Source of the DNA: Candidatus Poribacteria bacterium
GTDB taxonomy: Bacteria; Poribacteria; WGA-4E; WGA-3G
Length of the DNA: 64,000 bases
Reading direction: 5' to 3'
Assembly: GCA_028821605.1 (NCBI GenBank)
Contig: JAPPFM010000017.1
Span: forward strand, 1-64,000
Every line of letters starts with the position of its first letter. Position 1 is the stretch's first letter. The notes under the pieces are model-generated. The model saw only the letters and a program-made list of their open reading frames with translations. It searched no databases and was not told the origin of the DNA. The position numbers were made by a program, and so were the translations under genes. This document shows positions 54,601-62,713 of the stretch, one piece after another.

Positions 54601-56858
54601 CCGCTCTCAAGCAAGCACCGAGTGTTATCAGTGCAGTGATCTCAGGTCCTGCAGGCAGAATCAACGCCAATTCCATTGTGCTGAAGGTTGATGGGAACAC
54701 TGTCTCACATACTTATGATAGCATAAATCAACTCGTTTCCTATCGGCCGGGCGGTTTATCTGGGAGTTCGCACAATGTAAAACTAAGCCTCCGGGATACA
54801 AGCGGGAATACGATTGAGACGACATGGCAATTTACGATTGAATCAACAGTCACTCCTGCTCTCCATGTGTACTGGGCAGAATATGGTGGTACAATCCTGC
54901 GCGCAAACCTTGACGGCACAAACAAGCAAATTCTCGCTACTGGATTGGGCGATCACCAAAGTATTGCCGTAGACGTTGCAGGTGGAAAAATATATTGGGC
55001 AGATTGGTCATGGGCATTTCTAGGAAATCCCGGAAATGGCAAAATTCAGCGGGCAAACCTTGATGGCACGAACATTCAAGACATCGTCACAAACGAATTG
55101 TTGGGGCCAGCTGATATTGATTTGGATGTTGCAGGCGGAAAAATTTACTGGACGAACGATGATGACGGGGATGGCGACGAGAAAATCCAGCGGGCAAACT
55201 TAGATGGAACAAACGTCCAAGACATCGTCACAAATGAGGAATTGAGTTACTTAAATGGTATCGCCTTGGATGTTACAAGAGGAAAGGTATATTGGACACA
55301 GCTGTATAAAATCCAGCGGGCAAACTTAGATGGAACAAACGTCCAAGATGTCTTCGTTAATCCTGGATTTACTAACATATTTGGTCTCGCGTTGGATGTT
55401 GCAGGCGGAAAGATATACTGGGGGAATCCGGGCAAGGATAAAATCCAGTGCTCGAACCTTGATGGGTCAAACGTTCAAGACATCATCACAGGGGTGAGGT
55501 CGTACAGCATCGCGTTGGATGTTGCAAGCGGAAAGATATACTGGACAGACCCTCGCGCGGATAAAATCCAACGTGCAAACTTGGATGGCTCTAACATACA
55601 AGATGTCCTCATCGGCTTGCTTGATCCAGATGGTATCGCCCTTAGCATTCCCTCACAAACGCCTCCTCCACCGACAGTTCCAGAAGATGTGAGCAGGTCC
55701 AAGGTGCTCTTTTCCGACGATTTTTCCAGTGGCAATTTGGATAAGTGGAAACCACGAGCGAGGATCGGAACGGTGGAAAACGGTGCATTGAAATTAGTCG
55801 GTATTCAAGGCGGGAATTATTCAGTAGACGTTATCAAGGATATATTCCCAACACAAAACTATGCCAGATACGTGCTATCTTTTGACTGGAAATCGACGGT
55901 CAAAGAAACGCCCTACGGAATAAATCATGTATCGGCATATTTTTACGATAGGACCGGTAAACTAATAGGCCAAATGCTCGCTCTGAATACGGGGTTTCCT
56001 AATAGAACGTTTGAAGATCATGGTGGAGATTTGGTACCGGGTCGATATGGCGGGGTGTTCAAAGTGCACGAGTCCTTCGATTGGGAGCGGGTGACGCTTG
56101 ATACTGCAACTGCAGTTCCGCGTCTAAATGTGGCGGATGTTCATAGGATCCACTTAAGAGCGGAGGTGTATAACGATGCCGGTAGTGGCGGAGACCTTTA
56201 CGTCGATAATTTTTCCTTCGCTGGGGTATCGGGGACACCGCGGGTAGTCCGGGAGGATGTGAACGGCGATGGAGTCGTGGATCTCCAAGATACAGCCATG
56301 GTTACCGCGAACTTGGGCCAAACAGGTGAGAATGAAGCCGATGTTAACGGTGATGGCGTTGTCAATGTAGACGATCTCGTGCTGGTTTTGGCAGCGATAG
56401 AAAATGCGCTCGCTGCACCCGCTGTGCGCACACAGCTCCATCAATTGTTCACTGCTAAAGAGGTGCAACAGTGGTTAGCAGAAGCTCGGCTATCGGGAGA
56501 TACCTCACCTGCCTATTTGCGAGGGATTGCTGTGCTTGAGCAGATATTGGCACTCTTGACACCGAAAAAGACCACGCTGTTGGCGAACTACCCGAATCCA
56601 TTCAATCCAGAGACATGGATACCGTATCGCTTGGCAGTACCCGCGGAAGTCACGCTGACCATCTATGCGGTGAATGGACAGGTGGTGCGGACCTTGGCAT
56701 TAGGGCATCAGGCAGCAGGTTTCTATGAGAGCCGGAGCCGTGCGGCGTATTGGGATGGCAGGAACGCACAGGGTGAGTCTGTTGCAAGTGGTATCTATTT
56801 CTATACGCTGTCCGCTGGCGATTTTACCGCAACGGGAAAATTGCTGATACGGAAATAG
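51672..56858 (+). CDS. Very large secreted VWA / YWTD-propeller / dockerin lipoprotein with C-terminal sorting domain
   Basis: A 1728-residue exported protein. It has a signal with lipobox LIGAC (Cys23), a unique helical region (~25-560), a VWA domain (~568-740) with an intact MIDAS (IIDSSGSMRNED) and TDGKDN, then beta domains. Next is a run of YWTD/LDLR-class propeller repeats (~1066-1327) with units such as VYWAEYGG, KIYWADWS, KIYWTNDD and KIQRANLDGTNVQDI. A jelly-roll or CBM-like domain spans ~1345-1510. A two-repeat dockerin (~1529-1580) has DVNGDGVVDLQDT and DVNGDGVVNVDDL, calcium-binding EF-hand loops. The C-terminal ~90 residues, opening NYPNPFNPETWIPYRL and ending KLLIRK, are a FlgD-like/type-IX-like sorting domain. 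It likely binds surfaces or matrix. Confidence 0.88.
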   Translation: MKVNRILMVTLFFFSITVLIGACQQQANAAEFIFDGYRIDAQLQSYRNSSVNQHGFLDLIQLNSSGELELMYGIQELSVTDRNGMKVPWEEAKSILSQALMRDLHKDDSQPWSLTDWILPVTKFIPVRTDSGHIFEVVATGGFSEVGHRAGVVNTVKAHNSRVELYKTAILRAIAMEQTRYFFEEVLKDDVYTKALDLGESAAKLGLEAADFTDQIATRYVQLRIQSGATQAMAHGASAKVVQLIGNKVKTRFAQTLTGKLAKGARVFRGANKILGSIGVALEVVANVQDQTERDRMLFQLRNDLVVLQGLNDMLALMEAHVELGTDSAIGTDPAMIDGIEAALYELADLSSWRWESVGKGVLKSSPAVLSYLGKLTLIKLGVAGPWGFVAGLAIYQTGEAFKAWNEWEQSILTLSACRNLGNYLHRSGGVENPNSRILKLTHGHFVTDQEPGFPVRELVSFRARLAAEGSAWFYNIIWAKRWSNWLNAANIGDSLGKALPELIFKIRTGQDPQEHWKTLVTERGTAFRYTQEVYTRMPIFLDQLKQVYVPRPTSEPEPPPESTSLADIALIIDSSGSMRNEDPKNLRKDAARDFIDLAGPTVQIAIIDLASRTETSTLAPLTFADEIGKIQLKNAVDRINSDGGNDIATALRQGFNELAASNSSAKKAAVLLTDGKDNSNTHQVVLDYAARGWSVYTIGLGGGVDRENLENIAAATPKGEYSSVELTNLQSVYNKILAKTTGQSTLASYAGYINNGQQITRKVLIDNTVDQANISCNWQGSTIELMLIDPDGTRITPRDAAANPRIIYRPTDTSASYTLENPKPGEWQMQATGTDIPSGGESFYLDVSATSDFSTNLLSLDSSYTVGDTILIGIRVEEKTGDTFTTVSGAMTAAKIVRPDGRVDTLNLYDDGSHNDRAANDGVYANNYRSVDKQGTYLIKVTAENGFSREIQEQVVVGSIDNVLIDGSTLTPAAGAALKQAPSVISAVISGPAGRINANSIVLKVDGNTVSHTYDSINQLVSYRPGGLSGSSHNVKLSLRDTSGNTIETTWQFTIESTVTPALHVYWAEYGGTILRANLDGTNKQILATGLGDHQSIAVDVAGGKIYWADWSWAFLGNPGNGKIQRANLDGTNIQDIVTNELLGPADIDLDVAGGKIYWTNDDDGDGDEKIQRANLDGTNVQDIVTNEELSYLNGIALDVTRGKVYWTQLYKIQRANLDGTNVQDVFVNPGFTNIFGLALDVAGGKIYWGNPGKDKIQCSNLDGSNVQDIITGVRSYSIALDVASGKIYWTDPRADKIQRANLDGSNIQDVLIGLLDPDGIALSIPSQTPPPPTVPEDVSRSKVLFSDDFSSGNLDKWKPRARIGTVENGALKLVGIQGGNYSVDVIKDIFPTQNYARYVLSFDWKSTVKETPYGINHVSAYFYDRTGKLIGQMLALNTGFPNRTFEDHGGDLVPGRYGGVFKVHESFDWERVTLDTATAVPRLNVADVHRIHLRAEVYNDAGSGGDLYVDNFSFAGVSGTPRVVREDVNGDGVVDLQDTAMVTANLGQTGENEADVNGDGVVNVDDLVLVLAAIENALAAPAVRTQLHQLFTAKEVQQWLAEARLSGDTSPAYLRGIAVLEQILALLTPKKTTLLANYPNPFNPETWIPYRLAVPAEVTLTIYAVNGQVVRTLALGHQAAGFYESRSRAAYWDGRNAQGESVASGIYFYTLSAGDFTATGKLLIRK

Positions 56859-56859
56859 G

Positions 56860-56943
56860 TTCCGTTTGTCAGGTATAACACGAGGGCAGGGAGTTCTTAT
56901 GGCTCCCTGCTTTTTTGTCACGATTTCCACTTGACAAACGGAA
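56860..56943. repeat. 12-bp inverted repeat enclosing a terminator
   Basis: Arms TTCCGTTTGTCA (56860-56871) and TGACAAACGGAA (56932-56943) are perfectly complementary. They flank the terminator hairpin 56886-56910, and the right arm overlaps the -35 hexamer of the next gene. The left arm starts 1 nt after the stop codon of the large gene. Confidence 0.7.
56886..56916 (+). terminator. Rho-independent terminator after the large lipoprotein gene
   Basis: Arms GCAGGGAG (56886-56893) and CTCCCTGC (56903-56910) around a 9-nt loop, followed by six T (56911-56916). It ends the transcript of the 1728-residue gene. Confidence 0.85.
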
Positions 56944-56959
56944 TATTAAAGCGTACAAT
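56931..56959 (+). promoter_or_regulatory. Promoter for the Uma2 gene
   Basis: Perfect TTGACA (56931-56936), 17-nt spacer, TACAAT (56954-56959), 40 nt before the ATG at 57000. Confidence 0.65.
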
Positions 56960-56999
56960 GATTCTTATCAGAAATTCGCTATGAGACATCAAAAGAGAG

Positions 57000-57575
57000 A
57001 TGAAAGACATGACACAACAAGAACTTCACGAAATCGCAGAAGGCATTCGCTCACCGGAACAGGTTTCTATGACATTGGCGGAATTTCTTGAGAACGATGT
57101 AGACGGATATGAATACGTTAAAGGAGAATTAGTGCCAATGTCTCCACCAACAAGGATACATAGCAAGATTAGTGTTAACGTTATCCGGCATTTGGATCAG
57201 CATGTGCGTGAGAATCAGTTAGGGGAGGTACATGTAGAGGCAACTTTTCAGGTCGGTGAACGTGGACTGAAGCCAGATGTGGCGTTTGTTTCAACGTCCC
57301 GGTTGGGTGGAGACGAAAACAAAGGTTTCCCGATACCTCCCGATCTGGCGATTGAGGTCGTTTCGCCGACAGACGTTCAGTGGCGTGTTGCAGACAAAGC
57401 GTTTGCCTATCTGAACGCAGGAACGCGTCTCGTCTGGGTTCTGGATCCCCGTTCCAAAACGGTGACGGTCTATCGTTCGGAGAGAGACATCGCGCTGCTC
57501 ACATTTGAAGACACACTCACGGGTGAGGATGTTGTACCGGGGTTTACCTGTCCGGTTTCACAACTTTTTGAGTAG
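57000..57575 (+). CDS. Uma2 family (DUF820) putative nuclease
   Basis: A 191-residue protein of the Uma2 group, a PD-(D/E)XK-fold family that is abundant in Poribacteria and cyanobacteria and often of unproven function. Signature blocks are LAEFLENDVDGYEYVKGELVPMSPP, GLKPDVAFVS (Asp93), DLAIEVVSPTD (Glu119) and AYLNAGTRLVWVLDPRSKTVTVY. It has a near-consensus promoter of its own and is followed at 128 nt by the sulfatase on the same strand. No partner gene is clear; the target is unknown. Confidence 0.85.
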   Translation: MKDMTQQELHEIAEGIRSPEQVSMTLAEFLENDVDGYEYVKGELVPMSPPTRIHSKISVNVIRHLDQHVRENQLGEVHVEATFQVGERGLKPDVAFVSTSRLGGDENKGFPIPPDLAIEVVSPTDVQWRVADKAFAYLNAGTRLVWVLDPRSKTVTVYRSERDIALLTFEDTLTGEDVVPGFTCPVSQLFE

Positions 57576-57702
57576 TGTTCTGTCCAGTCTAAAATTGAGG
57601 CTGGTAGGTTGGATTGAACGCATTGAAACCCAACACAACCACCTCCTACAAATCCAATTACTGATTTCGATTGTCAAATTTCATCAGGGTACACGGAGAA
57701 TC

Positions 57703-59061
57703 ATGAACAATTCTTATAAAAGCGTTATGTTTGTCATTGCTGACGATTGGAGCCGCATCGCGAAATGCTACGGAAATGATGTTATCCGAACACCGAATAT
57801 TGATGCCTTTGCGGAGCGCGGGGTTGTATTTGATTACGCATTTTGCACAAGTCCCTCGTGTGCAGTGAGTCGCGCGTGCATTCTTACGGGGCAGCACAGT
57901 CATACACATGGACAATATGGGCATTGCCACGGCATTCATGGGTTCCGCACACACGAGTATATGCAATCGGTGCCAAAAATTCTGAAGGCACACGGATTTG
58001 CAACGGCGTGTATCGGAAAAAAACACGTTGAGCCTGAGAGTGTTTACCCCTTCGATTTTGAACCGAGGGTCGACAATCGCAGTCCTGTAGACCTGGCAGC
58101 AAAGGTTACGCAATTTCTGACCGAGAACGCGGACAGCCCCTTCTATCTCCATATCGGCAGTGGCTACCCGCATCGTGCAGGTAAGGGATTCGGAAACGAT
58201 AGGACACACCCGGGTATTGAACCCCGCGCTTACGCCCCAGAGGAAATTATTGTCCCGAATTTTCTGCCGGACGTACCTGCTGTCCGTGAGGACCTCGCTG
58301 ATTATTACGAGAGCGTTTCGCGATGGGATGCTGTAGTAGGCGCGGTTTTGGAAGCACTTGACGCTTCTGGACGCGCAGATGAAACCCTTGTTTTTGTTAC
58401 AACAGATCACGCAATGCCGTTTCCCGGTGCGAAGGCATCCAGTTTTGACAGTGGACACCACTGTCCGCTGCTGATCTCCAGTCCTACGCAACAGAAGCGC
58501 GGTTTCCACAATCAGGCACTCGTCAATTGGGTTGACTTTTGTCCGACGATGTTAGATTGGTGTGGTGTTTCACACCCGGATGCGGAAGACGCACTTCCGG
58601 GCAGCTCAATTCTCTCAATTCTTGAAGATGACAGCGCACACCCCGGCAATGGTGATTGGGAGGAAACCTACTTCTCTCACTGCTTCCACGAGGTGACGAA
58701 TTACTATCCATACCGTGTGTTACGCGGCAGGCGATATAAATACGTTCGCAACCTGGCATATCAACTGGAGACACCGCTCCCGAGCGACCTGTTCCGTTCA
58801 ATTTCATGGACTGCGGTCCGGAATGACAACGTTCAGCAGCTTGGCGAACGGCAGCGAGTGGATTTTCTACAGCAGGGTCGTGAAGCATTGTTCGATATGC
58901 AGAACGATCCAGCAGAGTCGCAAAACCTCATAGACGCACCAGAGTTACAGGACGTAGCCAACGAGATGCGCCGAAAGGTTATTGAATTCAGACAGAAAAC
59001 TCAGGACCCTTGGCTGGAGCAGTCCTTCCAAGAAGGCGAAACACAACCTTTTTTCACGTAA
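57703..59061 (+). CDS. Sulfatase family protein with atypical active-site motif
   Basis: A 452-residue alkaline-phosphatase-fold sulfatase. Metal ligands are Asp14/Asp15 (VIADDW) and the DHAMPFPGAK block. The formylglycine motif, normally C/S-x-P/A-x-R, is CAVSR here (Cys53 to Arg57, in SPSCAVSRACILTGQHSHTHG); Val replaces Pro. The rest of the signature (Arg, then LTGQ) is intact. I chose ATG 57703, with GGAGA upstream; the 66 residues before it are not conserved. No signal peptide follows this start, so the enzyme may be cytoplasmic. Substrate, probably a sulfated sugar, unknown. Confidence 0.8.
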   Translation: MNNSYKSVMFVIADDWSRIAKCYGNDVIRTPNIDAFAERGVVFDYAFCTSPSCAVSRACILTGQHSHTHGQYGHCHGIHGFRTHEYMQSVPKILKAHGFATACIGKKHVEPESVYPFDFEPRVDNRSPVDLAAKVTQFLTENADSPFYLHIGSGYPHRAGKGFGNDRTHPGIEPRAYAPEEIIVPNFLPDVPAVREDLADYYESVSRWDAVVGAVLEALDASGRADETLVFVTTDHAMPFPGAKASSFDSGHHCPLLISSPTQQKRGFHNQALVNWVDFCPTMLDWCGVSHPDAEDALPGSSILSILEDDSAHPGNGDWEETYFSHCFHEVTNYYPYRVLRGRRYKYVRNLAYQLETPLPSDLFRSISWTAVRNDNVQQLGERQRVDFLQQGREALFDMQNDPAESQNLIDAPELQDVANEMRRKVIEFRQKTQDPWLEQSFQEGETQPFFT

Positions 59062-59064
59062 TAG

Positions 59065-59160
59065 CCATCAGCAGTCAGCCATCAGAGTTGTGATTTTTAC
59101 CATACAATTCACTGTCACAACTGCTCTTTGCCGGCGGCTGAAAGCCGACTGCTGACCGCC
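59065..59160. repeat. Nested inverted repeat, eroded dispersed element
   Basis: Outer arms TCAGCAGTC (59068-59076) and GACTGCTGA (59147-59155), inner arms GTTGTGA (59087-59093) and TCACAAC (59115-59121). It lies between the sulfatase and MoxR genes. Words are shared with 46520-46600. Confidence 0.55.
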
Positions 59161-59168
59161 ATTAAAAC

Positions 59169-60161
59169 ATGCAAAACTACGATTTAGAGGCAATGAATGC
59201 CCGCATCGAAGCGGATAGTGGGTTTATACAGCAGATTCTCACAGAGGTAGGAAAAGTTATCGTCGGGCAAAACGCGCTGCTGGAGAGACTCGTTATTGGG
59301 TTGCTCTGCAACGGGCATATTCTACTCGAAGGGGTACCTGGACTTGCAAAGACAACCGCCGTGAGCGCGCTCGCTCAGACAATTGACGCTTCCTTCAATC
59401 GCCTGCAGTTTACACCCGATCTACTCCCTGCTGACCTTGTCGGTACACTCATCTACGACCAACACAAGGGCGATTTTTACACGAAGAAGGGACCCATTTT
59501 TGCCAACGTTATCCTTGCTGATGAGATAAACCGTGCACCCGCCAAAGTCCAAAGCGCGCTCCTTGAGGCGATGCAGGAACGACAAGTCACGATTGGGGAC
59601 ACCACCTATCCGCTCGACGACCCATTTCTCGTTCTGGCGACCCAAAATCCGATTGAACATGAGGGCACCTATCCATTGCCTGAAGCGCAAGTGGATAGGT
59701 TTATGCTGAAAATTAAGGTTGACTACCCTTCGCATGCAGAGGAGTTGCAAATCCTTCGGCGGATGACAACCGAAGAGGTCTCCTCTATTCAACACGTGAT
59801 TGCCCCGAAAGATATTATTCGGTTCCGAGAGGTCGTCCGAAACATCTATATGGCAGAGCAGTTAGAGAACTATATTGTAGATTTGGTGTGTGCGACGCGG
59901 GCACCAGCAGCGTATCAGTTAGATGAACTCAGCACGTTGATTGAATACGGCGCATCACCCCGCGCGACTATTTTCCTCGCCTTTGCTGCGAGGGCGAGAG
60001 CATTCCTCTCCCAGCGGGGTTATGTCACCCCTGAAGATATCCACGCAGTTGGGATGGATGTGCTAAGACACCGAGTTATTATCAGTTATGAAGCGGAAGC
60101 AGACGGACGCGATGTCGAGAGCATCATCTCGCAAGTATTCGCGAAGATTGAGGTTCCTTAG
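59169..60161 (+). CDS. MoxR family AAA+ ATPase
   Basis: A 330-residue AAA+ ATPase of the MoxR type, chaperones that remodel or load metal/cofactor-dependent or VWA-containing proteins. Walker A GVPGLAKTT (residues 55-63), Walker B ILADEINRAPAKVQSALLEAMQERQVTIG (~114-142), sensor 1 LATQNPIEHEGTYPLPEAQVDRF and sensor 2 region GASPRATIFLAFAARARAFL. MoxR proteins usually work with VWA proteins; two are encoded here (47730 and 51672), but the typical DUF58 partner is missing. No strong ribosome site before the ATG. Confidence 0.9.
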   Translation: MQNYDLEAMNARIEADSGFIQQILTEVGKVIVGQNALLERLVIGLLCNGHILLEGVPGLAKTTAVSALAQTIDASFNRLQFTPDLLPADLVGTLIYDQHKGDFYTKKGPIFANVILADEINRAPAKVQSALLEAMQERQVTIGDTTYPLDDPFLVLATQNPIEHEGTYPLPEAQVDRFMLKIKVDYPSHAEELQILRRMTTEEVSSIQHVIAPKDIIRFREVVRNIYMAEQLENYIVDLVCATRAPAAYQLDELSTLIEYGASPRATIFLAFAARARAFLSQRGYVTPEDIHAVGMDVLRHRVIISYEAEADGRDVESIISQVFAKIEVP

Positions 60162-60209
60162 CTAGACATTACAAGATGTTACATTGGTTTCTATATAGAT
60201 AATGTAAGT

Positions 60210-60238
60210 TTGACAACTCCGTGTGGATAGGGTATAAT
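60210..60238 (+). promoter_or_regulatory. Consensus promoter for the toxin-antitoxin pair
   Basis: Perfect TTGACA (60210-60215), 17-nt spacer and perfect TATAAT (60233-60238). The predicted start near 60245 gives a ~115-nt leader before the toxin ATG. Confidence 0.7.
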
Positions 60239-60249
60239 TCTTTCCGAAC

Positions 60250-60268
60250 ACATTTTGAAGGAAAATGT
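60250..60268 (+). promoter_or_regulatory. Palindrome downstream of the toxin-antitoxin promoter
   Basis: Arms ACATTTT (60250-60256) and AAAATGT (60262-60268) around GAAGG. Its place just downstream of the transcript start fits an operator for autoregulation by the antitoxin, which is usual for such modules. Inferred only. Confidence 0.45.
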
Positions 60269-60358
60269 AAATTATCTTATAACATGGAGTCACGCAAGGT
60301 CCAATCACTCGGGTGTTTATGAGATCAATCCCAGCACAATTTGGATTAAGCACCGATA

Positions 60359-60697
60359 ATGCATAATGCACATCCGCGAGAACTGGAAGTCTATCAAACT
60401 CCAAATGGGCGAGAACCTTTCACCGAGTGGTTGGAATCCCTACGAGATCTCAGGGTCCGCAGGCGGATTCAGGCACGACTGGACTCCCTCAAGATTGGCA
60501 ATTTTGGAGATTTCCAATCTGTTGGAGATGGGGTTTTTGAACTACGCCTCCACTTCGGGGTAGGTTATCGGATCTACTATGGCGAAATTCGGAATACCAT
60601 TGTTCTCCTACTCTGGGGCGGTGGTAAGTCAGGGCAAACGCGGGACATCAATCGTGCAAAAACCTATTGGAGGGAATACAAGGAGGCACATCTATGA
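60359..60697 (+). CDS. RelE/HigB-like type II toxin (addiction module killer protein)
   Basis: A 112-residue toxin of the phage-derived Gp49/HigB-like group: EVYQTPNGREPFTEWLESLRDLRVRRRIQARLDSL, then GDFQSVGDGVFELRLHFGVGYRIYYGE and VLLLWGGGKSGQTRDINRAKTYWREY. These are the usual RelE-superfamily beta-sheet and Arg/Tyr residues for ribosome-dependent mRNA cleavage. The antitoxin gene follows with a 4-nt ATGA overlap. A consensus promoter lies upstream. Toxin-first order is typical of this family. Confidence 0.88.
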   Translation: MHNAHPRELEVYQTPNGREPFTEWLESLRDLRVRRRIQARLDSLKIGNFGDFQSVGDGVFELRLHFGVGYRIYYGEIRNTIVLLLWGGGKSGQTRDINRAKTYWREYKEAHL

Positions 60698-61044
60698 GAA
60701 AAATGAGGACCTTCAGCGAATACCTCATGGAAATACTTGCCGACCGCGAGGAAGCAATTGGTTTTATTGAAGCACTGTTGGAGGAGTATCATACTTTCGG
60801 AAGTACTGCTGCATTGCTACATGGGCTGCGAACCGCCGTAGAAGCACAGGGCGGGGCTTCCAAACTTGCCGAGCAAACCGACATCTCCCCAGAAATTCTC
60901 TCGAAGGCACTTGATAATAATGAGACACTGCAGATAGATACCCTCACGATAATTCTCAAAGCCTTCGGATGTAGGCTGTCGATAGAACCATTAGAAGCCG
61001 TGATCTCGGCGGAATCCGCGGAGTACTCTGATGTTGCAGATTAG
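60694..61044 (+). CDS. Antitoxin, addiction module antidote protein with HTH
   Basis: A 116-residue antitoxin paired with the RelE/HigB-like toxin. The C-terminal half is a helix-turn-helix (HGLRTAVEAQGGASKLAEQTDISPEILSKALDNNE) that would bind the promoter; the N-terminal segment (MRTFSEYLMEILADREEAIGFIEALLEEY) probably binds the toxin. I chose ATG 60694, which overlaps the toxin stop (ATGA) and has AAGGAGG just upstream. Expected to neutralise the toxin and repress the operon. Confidence 0.88.
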   Translation: MRKMRTFSEYLMEILADREEAIGFIEALLEEYHTFGSTAALLHGLRTAVEAQGGASKLAEQTDISPEILSKALDNNETLQIDTLTIILKAFGCRLSIEPLEAVISAESAEYSDVAD

Positions 61045-61125
61045 GGAGAATTGATTTTTTATCTTCCCGAGTTCGCTAGCGCGATGGAAGCACGCGCGGC
61101 GCATAATTGAATTCATTCATCTCTT

Positions 61126-61151
61126 GTAGGGCGTTTCTAAAGCACGCCTAC
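61126..61151. repeat. Imperfect intergenic palindrome (GTAGG type)
   Basis: Arms GTAGG and CCTAC close an imperfect stem with GCG and CACG around TTTCTAAAG. It lies just beyond the argG stop. Confidence 0.5.
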
Positions 61152-61168
61152 CACTAATTCGTTGCCCA

Positions 61169-62419
61169 TTATTCCTTTGTCTGTCCAGCGACAGCCGATG
61201 CGCGTGCTCCTACGCCGAGTACTGCTAAGAAGCCTTCCGAATCGGCGTGGTCGAAATCGCCGATTGCTTCCATGGAAGCGGTCTCCTCAGAGTAGAGTGA
61301 GTGCGGTACGCCTCCTGCAGCGTGGAATGCTACATTTCCTTTGTAGAGCACTACCGTGAGGGTACCACTCGCCAAATCGGTCAGCGGTTGGATAGAAGAT
61401 AGTAGTGCGTGTGTAGCAGCATCAAACCAGTAGCCTTGATAAATCTGCTCTGCGATTGTTTTGGCTACGCCATCAAAGTGTCGGCGCGCACGCCTATCTA
61501 AAATCAGTTGGAGTAGATACTCGTAACACTTCCCAAGCAATTCCATCCCCGGAGATTCATAAACGCCGCGGCTTTTAATCCCGACAAACCGATTTTCAAC
61601 GGTGTGAATGCCGATACCGACACCGTTTCGTCCACCGATGCGGTTTGCTTCTAACAAACTCTGAAGTGCCGTGACAGGGCTTCCGTTGACTTCTACAGGT
61701 GTTCCACGGGCAAAGGCAACGGTAAAGTGTTCTACGTCATCAGGTGCATTTTTCGGATGGACTCCCATGCCGGGGTTGATGAACCCTGCCGGCGTTTTCA
61801 GCGATTCAAGTCGTCCGGCTTCGTGCGTGAGTCCAAGGAGATTTGCGTCGGTTGAGTAGGGTTTTTCGTGTGTGGCGGTAATCGGTAGGTTGTGTGCTTG
61901 GCAATAGTCTATCATCTCTTTCCTGCCGCCGAACTTTTTCAGGAATTCAGCGTCTCGCCATGGCGCGTAGACAGCAAATTGGGGATTGAGCATATTCGTG
62001 GCGAGTTGAAACCGTACTTGATCGTTGCCTCTACCGGTTGCGCCGTGTGTCAAGATGGAAATACCGCGCTTTTCCATCTCCGGCAGGAGTGCTTTCACCG
62101 TAACGTGTCGCGCAATACCTGTCGTATTCCAGTAGCCGCCTTCATACATCGCTTGGCACTGGATGAGTCGGATCCCATCTTCTGCGAGTGCGTCTTTCGC
62201 ATCTACAATAATAGCGTCTTCGGCACCACATGCCAACATCCGTCCCCGGATTTCGGAAACGTCTCGTTCATCAGGTTGACCGAGGTCCGCCGTAAAACAG
62301 ACGACGTTGACTCCGTTATCGACTAACCATTTGGTAATAGTGCAACTGTCTAAACCTCCCGAAACGGCAGCACCAATCGTTTTTCCTTTTAATGTATCAA
62401 TATTCAAAGTAATCTCCAA
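61169..62419 (-). CDS. argG: Argininosuccinate synthase
   Basis: A 416-residue ATP-dependent ligase that joins citrulline and aspartate in arginine synthesis. It has the PP-loop AAVSGGLDSCTITKWL (SGGLDS at 19-24), VVCFTADLGQPDERDVSEI, LTHGATGRGNDQVRFQLA and ENRFVGIKSRGVYESPG, all family-defining. Length is normal. The start codon is TTG (62419) with no good Shine-Dalgarno. It stands alone; argH is not in the window. Confidence 0.95.
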   Translation of the reverse strand: MEITLNIDTLKGKTIGAAVSGGLDSCTITKWLVDNGVNVVCFTADLGQPDERDVSEIRGRMLACGAEDAIIVDAKDALAEDGIRLIQCQAMYEGGYWNTTGIARHVTVKALLPEMEKRGISILTHGATGRGNDQVRFQLATNMLNPQFAVYAPWRDAEFLKKFGGRKEMIDYCQAHNLPITATHEKPYSTDANLLGLTHEAGRLESLKTPAGFINPGMGVHPKNAPDDVEHFTVAFARGTPVEVNGSPVTALQSLLEANRIGGRNGVGIGIHTVENRFVGIKSRGVYESPGMELLGKCYEYLLQLILDRRARRHFDGVAKTIAEQIYQGYWFDAATHALLSSIQPLTDLASGTLTVVLYKGNVAFHAAGGVPHSLYSEETASMEAIGDFDHADSEGFLAVLGVGARASAVAGQTKE

Positions 62420-62713
62420 GGTATTGTGTATTAAATTATGACGGAATTATACCACTTTTCGGCGCGGCTTGCAAACCAATATTGGAGTGAAGATATAAAA
62501 CAGCAAAATGTTTGAGTTGCGGAAAGCAGCAGAAAATATTATAATATTCGATAGGAGTCCCTTATATACTTATCACATAAATATTATTATTTTATATGAT
62601 AAATTTCTGATAACTACTAAGTGCTGCTGACTGGTATGGCTACGGCGCAAGATTTCCAACTTCGCCAGTGTTGCACTATCCATAATTATACTAACATTTT
62701 TTAGGAGGTTTTC

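Noticed and set aside
57658-58509. A 283-codon minus-strand frame opposite the sulfatase
   Set aside because: It is a shadow of the sulfatase gene, which carries clear active-site motifs.
62630-62700. A tRNA-like stretch before the terminase-like gene
   Set aside because: No cloverleaf could be drawn with a T-arm and acceptor stem.
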